Shown here: piece after piece, positions 6,000 to 10,703 of the stretch | Position numbering within the stretch: the stretch's first letter is position 1 | Layout: each line of letters starts with the position of its first letter | DNA from: JBJTIF01 sp046094825 | GTDB lineage: Bacteria > Actinomycetota > UBA4738 > HRBIN12 | DNA: 10,703 nt | Direction: 5' to 3' | Assembly: GCA_046094825.1 (NCBI GenBank) | Contig: JBJTIF010000130.1 | Span: 1 to 10,703, forward strand | Notes under the pieces: model-generated | What the model was told of the DNA's origin: nothing | The model's input: the letters and a program-made list of their open reading frames with translations, nothing else | The model's database searches: none | Translations under genes and position numbers: made by a program

Positions 6000-6086
6000 G
6001 GGAGGGTGACCGAGCGGACGAAGGTGACGGTCTTGAAAACCGTTGAGGGCGCGAGTCCTCCGTGGGTTCGAATCCCACCCCTCCCG
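6000..6086 (+). tRNA. tRNA-Ser(UGA)
   Basis: An 87-nt class II tRNA with all arms. Acceptor GGGAGGG (6000-6006) pairs with CCCTCCC (6079-6085), discriminator G6086. The anticodon stem ACGGT/ACCGT encloses the loop CTTGAAA with anticodon TGA at 6034-6036. A long variable arm (about 6044-6061) is the serine identity element. T arm GTGGG-TTCGAAT-CCCAC. CCA is not encoded. It reads UCN codons, mainly UCA, and is a substrate of the SerRS encoded 1 kb upstream. Confidence 0.97.
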
Positions 6087-6092
6087 CGGGAG

Positions 6093-6120
6093 GTCCCGGG
6101 CCCCCTCGGGGGGCCGGGAC
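6093..6120 (+). terminator. GC-rich hairpin after tRNA-Ser(UGA)
   Basis: Arms GTCCCGGgCCCCC and GGGGGCCGGGAC pair over 12 bp with one bulged G and a TCG loop, six bases after the tRNA. No T-tract follows. This is probably a U-less terminator, or partial read-through into the coupled pair at 6194. Confidence 0.65.
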
Positions 6121-6180
6121 GGCTCGGTCGCACGGGCGCACCGTGCGAAGATGGCGGGGACGTCGCACCGATCGCAGCGG

Positions 6181-6188
6181 GGAGGAGG
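6181..6188 (+). promoter_or_regulatory. Ribosome binding site GGAGGAGG
   Basis: A strong Shine-Dalgarno sequence five bases before the GTG at 6194, which supports this very short gene being translated. There is no TANNNT between the tRNA terminator and this site; GAAGAT at 6147-6152 is the nearest -10-like sequence. Confidence 0.8.
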
Positions 6189-6193
6189 TTCCC

Positions 6194-6304
6194 GTGGGCA
6201 AGTCGAAGGACAAGGGCTCGGACAAGAGCCAGAAGCGCGTGGCTTCGAAGACCCTGAAGGAGAAGCGCGCCGCGAAGAAGGCGAAGAAGTCCGGCGGCGC
6301 CTGA
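6194..6304 (+). CDS. Small lysine-rich basic protein (36 aa)
   Basis: A 36-residue, highly basic, probably disordered protein. It starts MGKSKDKGSDKSQKR and ends with TLKEKRAAKKAKKSGGA; about 13 residues are lysine, with no cysteine, tryptophan or membrane segment. I know no function; very short proteins with an SLKEKRAAKKAKK-type tail do occur in high-GC bacteria, and nucleic-acid or ribosome binding is only a guess from charge. Translation is supported by a strong GGAGGAGG five bases before GTG 6194 and by coupling: its TGA (6302-6304) shares an A with the ATG of the dehydrogenase gene. Its translation may therefore also serve to deliver ribosomes to that gene, which has no good ribosome site of its own. 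Confidence 0.75.
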   Translation: MGKSKDKGSDKSQKRVASKTLKEKRAAKKAKKSGGA

Positions 6305-7359
6305 TGGCCGTGGCGGACCTCCTCGCGTCCTGGGACGGCGAGGAGGTCCTCACGCGCCACGATCCCTCCACCGGCGCGACGATCCTTATCTGCATCCACT
6401 CCACGGCGCTCGGCCCCGCGGCCGGTGGGACGCGGATGCGCGTGTACGCGACCGCCGATGATTCGCTCCTCGATGGGCTCCGCCTCGCGCGGGCGATGAC
6501 CCTGAAGAACGCGACGGCGGGCCTGCCGCTCGGCGGCGGCAAGGCCGTCCTCGCGGTGCCGCGACTGCCGGTCGGCGAGGAACGCCGGCACCTCCTCCTC
6601 CACTACGGCGACATCCTCGCCGAGCTCGGTGGTCGCTACCGCACCGCGTGCGACATGCACACGACCTCCGAGGACATGGACGTCGTCGCCGAGCGCTGCC
6701 GCTACGTCTTCGGACGCACGGTCGGCGCCGGCGGCTCGGGGACCTCCGCGCCCGCGACCGCGGTCGGTGTCGACCGCGCGATCCGCGCGGCGCTCCGGTT
6801 CGCGTTCGGCTCCGGGGACCCGGGCGGGCGCACGATCGCGATCCAGGGCGTCGGCGCGGTGGGGGCGCTCCTCGCGGCGCAGCTCGCGGACGCGGGGGCC
6901 GACGTGCTCGTGGCCGACGTCGACGGCGGGGGCGCCCCCGCGGTCGCCGGGGGGGTCGGCGCGCGCGAGCTCGCCCCGTCCGCGATCCTCGAGGCGGACT
7001 GCGACGTCCTCTCCCCGTGCGCGACCGGCGGCGTGCTCGACGCCGCGACGATCGAGCGGCTGCGCTGCCGGATCGTCGCGGGCGCGGCGAACAACCAGCT
7101 CGAGCACGACCGGGACGGCGAGCGGTTCCTCGACCGCGGGATCGTCTACGTGCCGGACTTCGTCGCGAACGCGGGCGGCATCATCCACCTCGCGAGCCTC
7201 GAGCTCCTCCGCGAGTCGGAGGCCGAGCTCGATGCGCGACTCGCGGCGATCGGGGAGACGACGACCGCGGTGCTCGAGGACGCGGCCGCGCGCGGCATCT
7301 CGACCGAACGGGCTGCGCGCGCGATCGCCGACGCGAGGATCGCGGCCGCCCGGCGCTGA
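6304..7359 (+). CDS. Leucine-dehydrogenase-type amino acid dehydrogenase
   Basis: A 351-residue member of the Glu/Leu/Phe/Val dehydrogenase family, which interconverts amino acids and 2-oxo acids with NAD(P). Length and motifs fit the leucine/valine/phenylalanine branch, not hexameric glutamate dehydrogenase (about 420-450). The N-terminal catalytic domain has GPAAGGTRMR (38-47), LKNA with K68, LPLGGGKAVL with K80, and D117 in TACDMHTTSEDMD. K68 and K80 fall at the same numbers as the active-site lysines of Bacillus leucine dehydrogenases. The Rossmann domain has the nucleotide loop GVGAVG (182-187), and later GAANNQL (260-266) and DFVANAGG (285-292). Likely role: branched-chain amino acid catabolism; exact substrate unproven. 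ATG overlaps the upstream TGA. It converges on msrA with a 51-base gap. Confidence 0.9.
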   Translation: MAVADLLASWDGEEVLTRHDPSTGATILICIHSTALGPAAGGTRMRVYATADDSLLDGLRLARAMTLKNATAGLPLGGGKAVLAVPRLPVGEERRHLLLHYGDILAELGGRYRTACDMHTTSEDMDVVAERCRYVFGRTVGAGGSGTSAPATAVGVDRAIRAALRFAFGSGDPGGRTIAIQGVGAVGALLAAQLADAGADVLVADVDGGGAPAVAGGVGARELAPSAILEADCDVLSPCATGGVLDAATIERLRCRIVAGAANNQLEHDRDGERFLDRGIVYVPDFVANAGGIIHLASLELLRESEAELDARLAAIGETTTAVLEDAAARGISTERAARAIADARIAAARR

Positions 7360-7410
7360 CGCGACGCCCGCGCGCGGCCCGTCCGGTCGCGCGGTCGGGG
7401 GGTCGACCGA

Positions 7411-7920
7411 TCAGGCGGGCAGGAGCCCGAGGTGGCGCAGCGTGCCGACCGGCAGGACGTGGCAGTACGGCTCGTGGCCGGTCTTCTCGTAGTACCGCTG
7501 GTGGTAGCCCTCGGCGGGCCAGAACGCGGGCGCGGGCTCGATCGACGTCGCGATCGGCACCTCGAAGCGCCCCTGCGCGCGTTCGCGCGAGGCCTCCGCG
7601 ACGACGCGCTGCGCGGGCGAGTGCGTGAAGACCACCGAGCGGTACTGATCGCCGACGTCGGGACCCTGGCGGTCGACCTGCGTCGGGTCGTGCATGGCCC
7701 AGAAGATCTCGAGGAGCTGGTCGTAGCCGACCCGATCGGGGTCGAAGCCGATCCGCACGACCTCGGCGTGCCGGGTCGTCTTGCTGCAGACCTGCTCGTA
7801 CGTCGGGGCCTCCGTCGTGCCCCCGCTGTAGCCGCACTCGACCTCGAGGACACCCGGCACCTGCCGGAACACCCACTCCACGCCCCAGAAGCACCCCGCG
7901 CCGAACGTCGCCGTCTCCAC
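7411..7920 (-). CDS. msrA: Peptide-methionine (S)-S-oxide reductase
   Basis: Reduces methionine-S-sulfoxide in proteins and free methionine, with electrons from thioredoxin; cytoplasmic oxidative-damage repair. The 169 residues match a one-domain MsrA. The catalytic block is FGAGCFWGVE with C10; other family blocks are GYSGG (30-34), HAE with E53, GDQYRSVVF (90-98) and FWPAEGYHQRYY (133-144). C153 near the C-terminus is the best resolving-cysteine candidate. The segment usually read as TGHAE is TRHAE here. I choose the GTG at 7918-7920 (METATFGAG): GGGAGG lies five bases upstream and TACGAT gives a 15-nt leader. The GTG two codons earlier lies too close to that ribosome site. It is divergent from tRNA-Ser(GCU) and convergent with the dehydrogenase gene; no msrB is in the window. 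Confidence 0.95.
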   Translation of the reverse strand: METATFGAGCFWGVEWVFRQVPGVLEVECGYSGGTTEAPTYEQVCSKTTRHAEVVRIGFDPDRVGYDQLLEIFWAMHDPTQVDRQGPDVGDQYRSVVFTHSPAQRVVAEASRERAQGRFEVPIATSIEPAPAFWPAEGYHQRYYEKTGHEPYCHVLPVGTLRHLGLLPA

Positions 7921-7941
7921 CCGCACCTCCCGGTCGGAGGC

Positions 7942-7947
7942 ATCGTA
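7942..7947 (-). promoter_or_regulatory. -10 box (TACGAT) of msrA
   Basis: TACGAT on the minus strand. A six-base spacer predicts transcription from about 7935, a 15-nt leader carrying GGGAGG (7931-7926), and translation from GTG 7920. It is 8 bp back-to-back with the tRNA -10 box on the other strand. Confidence 0.5.
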
Positions 7948-7955
7948 GCGGTGCG

Positions 7956-7961
7956 TAGAAT
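7956..7961 (+). promoter_or_regulatory. -10 box (TAGAAT) of tRNA-Ser(GCU)
   Basis: TAGAAT is the best consensus match among the -10 boxes here. Seven bases separate it from the mature tRNA 5' end at 7969. GTCGGA (7933-7938), 17 bases upstream, is a weak -35 candidate. Confidence 0.6.
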
Positions 7962-7968
7962 CGCCGCG

Positions 7969-8058
7969 GGAGACGTGGCTGAGTGGCCGAAAGCAGCCGC
8001 CTGCTAAGCGGTTAGGGGGCGTTGAGCTCCCTCACAGGTTCGAATCCTGTCGTCTCCG
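7969..8058 (+). tRNA. tRNA-Ser(GCU)
   Basis: A 90-nt class II tRNA. Acceptor GGAGACG (7969-7975) pairs with CGTCTCC (8051-8057), discriminator G8058. Anticodon stem GCCGC/GCGGT (7996-8000, 8008-8012) with loop CTGCTAA; anticodon GCT at 8003-8005, reading AGC and AGU. Long variable arm typical of serine. T arm ACAGG-TTCGAAT-CCTGT. CCA is not encoded. Confidence 0.97.
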
Positions 8059-8064
8059 CACCTC

Positions 8065-8091
8065 CGCCCCGCCGAGCGTCTCGGCGGGGCG
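8065..8091 (+). terminator. Perfect 12-bp hairpin after tRNA-Ser(GCU)
   Basis: CGCCCCGCCGAG, loop CGT, CTCGGCGGGGCG: a perfect 12-bp stem starting seven bases after the tRNA and followed by a non-T sequence. Likely U-less intrinsic terminator for the tRNA transcript. Confidence 0.75.
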
Positions 8092-8125
8092 CAACCGCAC
8101 CGGTCGATCGGCGATGGGCCGTGGC

Positions 8126-8131
8126 TAGACT
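8126..8131 (+). promoter_or_regulatory. -10 box (TAGACT) of the MFS gene
   Basis: TAGACT is exactly six bases before GTG 8138, with no Shine-Dalgarno sequence; leaderless transcript predicted. GTCGAT (8103-8108) at 17-base spacing is a possible -35. Confidence 0.6.
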
Positions 8132-8137
8132 CGGCGC

Positions 8138-9361
8138 GTGCGCATCCCCACCGTCTCCGACGGCGACGCGCCGGCCGTGATGGGACGCGCCGGCAGGATC
8201 GCGATCTTCGCGGTCGTGTTCTTCGCCTTCCTCGACAACTTCGCGCTCCTGCCGGTCACCGGTCCGTACGCGGAGGCGCTCGGCGCGGGACCGATCGGGA
8301 TCGCCGTCGCGGTCGCGGCGTACTCGCTCACGAACCTCGCGTTCGACCTCATCGGTGGAGCCCTCGTCGATCGGTTCGGGCGTCGTCGGACGCTCGTCTG
8401 GAGCCTCGCGATCAGCCCGATCGCGCTCGCGCTCTACGCGGCCGCGGATTCCCTCGGCACGCTCGTCGCGCTCCGGGTCCTCCACGGTGCGGCCGGCGGC
8501 ATGGTGACCGCGGCGGTGTTCACGGTCGTCGGGGACATCGCGCCGGTCGGTGAGCGCGGGCGCTACGTCGGTCGCGCGGGCGCGCTCATCGGCCTCGCGG
8601 CGATCGTCGGCCCGGCGTTCGGCGGCGAGGCGAGCGCCCGCGCGACCGGACCGGACGGGTTCCACACGGTCTTCTTCGTCGTCGCCGCACTCCTTTCGGT
8701 CGGGCTCGCGCTCACGCTCGGGTTCGTCCGCGAGACGCGCGCCGCGGTCGTCGTCCCCGACGCGGGTCGCCCGAGCGCATGGCGCGATCTGCTCGCGAAC
8801 CCGATGCTCCGCGCGACGTACCTCGGCACGATCGCGTACACGTTCGCGGTCGGGACGCTCGCCGCGTTCTTCGCGGTCGACCTCCAGGACGCCGGCTACG
8901 ACCGTCGGGTGAGCGGGCTGCTCCTCGCGCTCTTCGGCCTCATCGCGGTCCTCGTCATGCTCTGGCGTCGGGCGGCGAGGTCGGTGGACGAGCGTGGGCC
9001 GGTGCCCGCGACGATGCTCGGCCTCGGCTGCCTCGCGGTCTCCGGCGTGCTGCTCACGTTGCCGATCTCGCTCGCGACGGCGGCCGCGGCGATGGTCGTC
9101 TACGGCATCGGGTACGGGTTCGTGTTCCCGGCGGTCGGCGGCGCGGTGACGCTCGCGGCACCGGCGGGCGAGCGCGGGCGCGCGTACGGCCTGTTCAACG
9201 TCGCGTTCGATCTCGGGATCTCGATCGGTCCGCTCGCCGGAGGGTTCGCCGCCGCCGACCTCGGGGTCGGCGCGTACGTCCCCGCGGTGCTCGTGTGCGT
9301 CGCGGCGATCGCGCTGCTCCTGCGGATGCGCCCTGGGACGCGCCCAACCACGTCGCGGTGA
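8138..9361 (+). CDS. MFS transporter
   Basis: Major facilitator superfamily inner-membrane transporter, 407 residues, the length of a 12-helix member. About a dozen hydrophobic segments are visible, beginning with IAIFAVVFFAFLDNFALLPV (21-40). The loop between helices 2 and 3 carries the MFS motif A as GGALVDRFGRRRTL (73-86), with the conserved D and basic residues. An acidic residue sits in helix 1 (D33). A hydrophilic central loop (about 205-225) separates the two six-helix halves, and GYGFVFPAVGG lies in the second half. It resembles sugar- and drug-efflux-type MFS proteins, but no residue identifies the substrate. The GTG start is supported by TAGACT six bases upstream. It lies between tRNA-Ser(GCU) and tRNA-Arg(ACG), all on the same strand; no regulator adjoins it. 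Confidence 0.9.
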   Translation: MRIPTVSDGDAPAVMGRAGRIAIFAVVFFAFLDNFALLPVTGPYAEALGAGPIGIAVAVAAYSLTNLAFDLIGGALVDRFGRRRTLVWSLAISPIALALYAAADSLGTLVALRVLHGAAGGMVTAAVFTVVGDIAPVGERGRYVGRAGALIGLAAIVGPAFGGEASARATGPDGFHTVFFVVAALLSVGLALTLGFVRETRAAVVVPDAGRPSAWRDLLANPMLRATYLGTIAYTFAVGTLAAFFAVDLQDAGYDRRVSGLLLALFGLIAVLVMLWRRAARSVDERGPVPATMLGLGCLAVSGVLLTLPISLATAAAAMVVYGIGYGFVFPAVGGAVTLAAPAGERGRAYGLFNVAFDLGISIGPLAGGFAAADLGVGAYVPAVLVCVAAIALLLRMRPGTRPTTSR

Positions 9362-9380
9362 GCGGGCGGGGGTCGCCCGG

Positions 9381-9386
9381 TACACT
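9381..9386 (+). promoter_or_regulatory. -10 box (TACACT) of tRNA-Arg(ACG)
   Basis: TACACT lies nine bases before the tRNA 5' end, so at most a two- to three-base 5' leader is predicted. It is downstream of the MFS stop codon at 9359-9361. Confidence 0.5.
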
Positions 9387-9395
9387 TGGCCCCGA

Positions 9396-9468
9396 GCGCC
9401 GGTAGCTCAACGGATAGAGCATCTGACTACGGATCAGAAGGTTGGGGGTTCGAGTCCCTCCCGGCGCG
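9396..9468 (+). tRNA. tRNA-Arg(ACG)
   Basis: A 73-nt tRNA. Acceptor GCGCCGG (9396-9402) pairs with CCGGCGC (9461-9467), discriminator G9468. Anticodon stem TCTGA/TCAGA (9422-9426, 9434-9438), loop CTACGGA, anticodon ACG at 9429-9431. T arm GGGGG-TTCGAGT-CCCTC. A34 is normally deaminated to inosine by TadA, allowing it to read CGU, CGC and CGA. CCA is not encoded. Confidence 0.97.
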
Positions 9469-9500
9469 CTTCGGACCTTCTCCGCGCCGGTGCGCTTCGG
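9466..9500 (+). repeat. 9-bp direct repeat GCGCTTCGG after tRNA-Arg
   Basis: GCGCTTCGG occurs at 9466-9474, overlapping the tRNA 3' end, and again at 9492-9500. Between them CGCGCCGG (9483-9490) is the exact complement of the tRNA 3' segment CCGGCGCG (9461-9468). No integrase gene is present, so an attachment site is not supported. Confidence 0.55.
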
Positions 9501-9529
9501 TGCTCCTCCCCGCCCGACACGCGGGACGC

Positions 9530-9535
9530 TATCGT
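9530..9535 (+). promoter_or_regulatory. -10 box (TATCGT) of the GH16-like gene
   Basis: TATCGT is exactly six bases before ATG 9542, with no Shine-Dalgarno sequence. It fixes the start downstream of the tRNA and predicts a leaderless message. Confidence 0.55.
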
Positions 9536-9541
9536 CGGTGC

Positions 9542-10321
9542 ATGCGACACCGGCCTCGCAACCTGCTCGCGCTCACCGTGGTGCTCGCCACCGCGATCGC
9601 GATGGTGCCCGGTCCGATCGCGGGCGCGAAGGGGAAGCCGCCGAAGCCCTCTCCGAGCCCTTCGCCCGCACCGAGCGGGTGCGCCACCTCGGCGTCCACC
9701 GTGTCGTTCGCCGGGCGAACGTGGACCGTGAAGCGCACGGCATCGCTCGTCGGTCCGGGCCCGAACTACTTCTCCGGTGCGAACGTCTGCGTCGATGCCG
9801 CGGGGCTCCGCCTCCGCATCTCGCGGGACCTCCAGGGCCGCTGGCAGAGCTCGGAGGTGTACCTCCCGGCGAGCCTCGGGTACGGGACGTACGAATGGAC
9901 GGTCGTGAGCCGCGTCGACAACCTCAACTCGCAGGCCGTGCTCGGGCTCTTCACGTACGAGTCCGACACGAAGGAGATCGACATCGAGTTCGCGCGCTGG
10001 GGCGTCCCGAGCGATCCGACGAACGGGCAGTTCGTCGTGCAGCCGTGGGACACGTCCGGGAACCTCTACCGGTTCACCCAGCCGGCGCTCACGACGAGCA
10101 TCCACCGGTTCGTGTGGAGCCCGGGTTCGGTCACGTTCACGAGCCGGTCGTCGGACAGCAGCTGGTCGAGGACGTGGACCCGGACGACCTCCGATGTGCC
10201 CGTGCCGGGCGGGGAGCGCGTCCACATGAACCTGTGGCTCTACCAAGGAGCCGCGCTCGCGAGCGGCGCGACCTCCGCCGAGGTCGTGATCTCCGACTTC
10301 CGGTTCACCCCCGCCCCCTAG
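9542..10321 (+). CDS. Secreted GH16-like glycoside hydrolase
   Basis: A 259-residue exported protein. Residues 1-28 form a Sec signal peptide (MRHRPRN, hydrophobic LLALTVVLATAIAM, then small residues IAGA). A Pro/Ser-rich linker (30-46) precedes a beta-sandwich domain (about 50-259). The domain carries the GH16 active-site pattern ExDxE as EIDIE: E145 nucleophile, D147, E149 acid/base, by family analogy. Family-like surroundings are LGYGTYEWTVVSR (112-124) before it and HRFVWSPGSVTF (188-199) after it. The likely substrate is a beta-glucan or galactan, not determinable here. C47 and C83 could form a disulfide. The ATG at 9542 is chosen from the TATCGT box and the signal peptide; the frame open back to 9386 merely translates the tRNA-Arg gene. 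Its TAG overlaps the opposing dehydrogenase stop. Confidence 0.85.
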   Translation: MRHRPRNLLALTVVLATAIAMVPGPIAGAKGKPPKPSPSPSPAPSGCATSASTVSFAGRTWTVKRTASLVGPGPNYFSGANVCVDAAGLRLRISRDLQGRWQSSEVYLPASLGYGTYEWTVVSRVDNLNSQAVLGLFTYESDTKEIDIEFARWGVPSDPTNGQFVVQPWDTSGNLYRFTQPALTTSIHRFVWSPGSVTFTSRSSDSSWSRTWTRTTSDVPVPGGERVHMNLWLYQGAALASGATSAEVVISDFRFTPAP

Positions 10322-10325
10322 GGGG
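10314..10325. terminator. CCCCCTAGGGGG palindrome over convergent stops
   Basis: A perfect 12-bp palindrome contains both opposing stop codons. Pairing extends outward with one G-T pair and one mismatch to about 10309-10330. It could act as a bidirectional terminator; there is no T-tract. Confidence 0.4.
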
Positions 10326-10703
10326 TCGGGACGGTGACGTACTTCAGGATCGAGGCGTCCGTCCGCTCGCCCCGGAGCACGGCGGGCATCTCCTCGAACG
10401 CCACCTCGCGCGTGGGGAGCCGACCGATCGGCACCGCGCCGCTCCGCGCCAGCTCCAACCCGCGCCGGTAGTCCGCGACCGTCGAACCCGTGCTCCCGAG
10501 GAGCGCGAGATGGCGGTAGTGCACGAGGTTCGCGTCGATCGGCGCACCGCCCGGGGTCCCGGCGAACGCGTGGACGCGCCCGCCGATCGCGACGCGCTCG
10601 AGCGCCCACGCGAGCGGGTCGGCGCCGCCCGCCGCGACGAACGCCGCGACCGGCGACGCACCGAGCGCGGCCTCGACGTCGTCGTCCGGCGACAGCACCG
10701 CGC
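10318..10703 (-). CDS. Zinc-type (MDR) alcohol dehydrogenase, C-terminal part
   Basis: About 127 C-terminal codons of a medium-chain dehydrogenase/reductase; the catalytic zinc domain and dinucleotide-binding glycine motif lie beyond the window's right edge. The visible part is the second half of the Rossmann domain and the return to the catalytic domain: AVLSPDDDVEAAL, then ADPLAWALERVAIGGRVHAF, FAGTPGG, a YRHLALLGSTGSTVADYRRG stretch and ELARSGAVPIGRLPTREVAF. This arrangement (GGRV..F.G.P, then H....L.GS.G) is typical of the sorbitol/threonine dehydrogenase-like branch acting on polyols or alcohols. The frame is open to the edge, so an apparent GTG near 10698 is internal and not the start. 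It converges on the GH16-like gene with a four-base stop overlap (CTAG, 10318-10321). Confidence 0.85.
   Translation of the reverse strand, partial: AVLSPDDDVEAALGASPVAAFVAAGGADPLAWALERVAIGGRVHAFAGTPGGAPIDANLVHYRHLALLGSTGSTVADYRRGLELARSGAVPIGRLPTREVAFEEMPAVLRGERTDASILKYVTVPTP

Noticed and set aside
5897..6133. N-terminal extension of the PAS protein containing GGIRTHGGLAPSTVF
   Set aside because: This is the antisense translation of tRNA-Ser(UGA), a well-known artefact. The AAGGAGG site and ATG at 5896 give the real start.
7921..7943. Earlier starts for msrA (GTG 7926, ATG in another frame at 7943)
   Set aside because: GTG 7926 touches the GGGAGG ribosome site, leaving no spacing; ATG 7943 is out of frame. 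GTG 7920 gives the usual MsrA N-terminus.
9466..9500. tRNA-associated attachment site of an integrated element
   Set aside because: The repeat is only 9 bp, there is no integrase, and the following gene has the same composition and promoter type as its neighbours.
9386..9541. N-terminal extension of the GH16-like protein containing SSTDRASDYGSEGWGFE
   Set aside because: It is a translation of the tRNA-Arg gene. The signal peptide and TATCGT box place the start at 9542.
10318..10698. Reading the right-edge ORF as a complete 126-aa protein
   Set aside because: The frame is open beyond the GTG at 10698 and the sequence begins mid-Rossmann fold, so the gene is cut by the window edge.
1..10703. 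Novel defence, mobile or biosynthetic system
   Set aside because: I looked for transposases, integrases, inverted terminal repeats, CRISPR repeats, nucleases and multi-enzyme clusters and found none. The gene set is housekeeping, transport and metabolism.

Overview
This is 10.7 kb of very GC-rich bacterial DNA with strongly GC3-biased, densely packed genes. Gene content (LemA, a DUF4446 protein coupled to serS, leucine-dehydrogenase-type enzyme, GH16-like secreted protein) and Actinobacteria-like -10 boxes (TANNNT, no clear -35) suggest a high-GC member of Actinomycetota or Chloroflexota. The window holds no rRNA or other marker that decides between them. It looks like chromosomal housekeeping and metabolic DNA. 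I see no IS element, phage gene, CRISPR array, toxin-antitoxin pair or recognisable defence system.

Layout: 1-281 is nearly empty apart from a C-rich window edge and a 38-codon signal-peptide-like ORF whose stop codon overlaps that of a minus-strand EamA/DMT transporter (282-1196). From a shared divergent promoter region, the plus strand runs DinB-family protein (1272), a membrane-anchored conserved protein (1844), LemA (2579), DUF4446 protein (3191) and seryl-tRNA synthetase (3670-4941, coupled to the DUF4446 gene by TGATG). serS converges on, and overlaps by 17 nt, a minus-strand twin-PAS protein without an output domain (4925-5896). Then come tRNA-Ser(UGA) (6000-6086) with a hairpin terminator, a 36-residue lysine-rich protein coupled to a leucine-dehydrogenase-type enzyme (6304-7359), msrA on the minus strand, tRNA-Ser(GCU) (7969-8058) with a perfect hairpin, an MFS transporter (8138-9361), tRNA-Arg(ACG) (9396-9468), a secreted GH16-like protein (9542-10321), and the C-terminal part of a minus-strand zinc-type alcohol dehydrogenase running off the right edge.

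Two themes tie the window together. First, serS lies on the same strand as two serine tRNA genes that together read UCN and AGY codons, followed by tRNA-Arg(ACG), so this is a serine-decoding neighbourhood with other genes interspersed. Second, six plus-strand protein genes have a TANNNT hexamer exactly six bases before the start codon, which predicts leaderless transcripts. Genes whose -10 box is displaced or absent instead carry a Shine-Dalgarno sequence or are translationally coupled. This allowed several starts to be fixed, including the GH16, PAS and MsrA starts, where the longest open frame is misleading.
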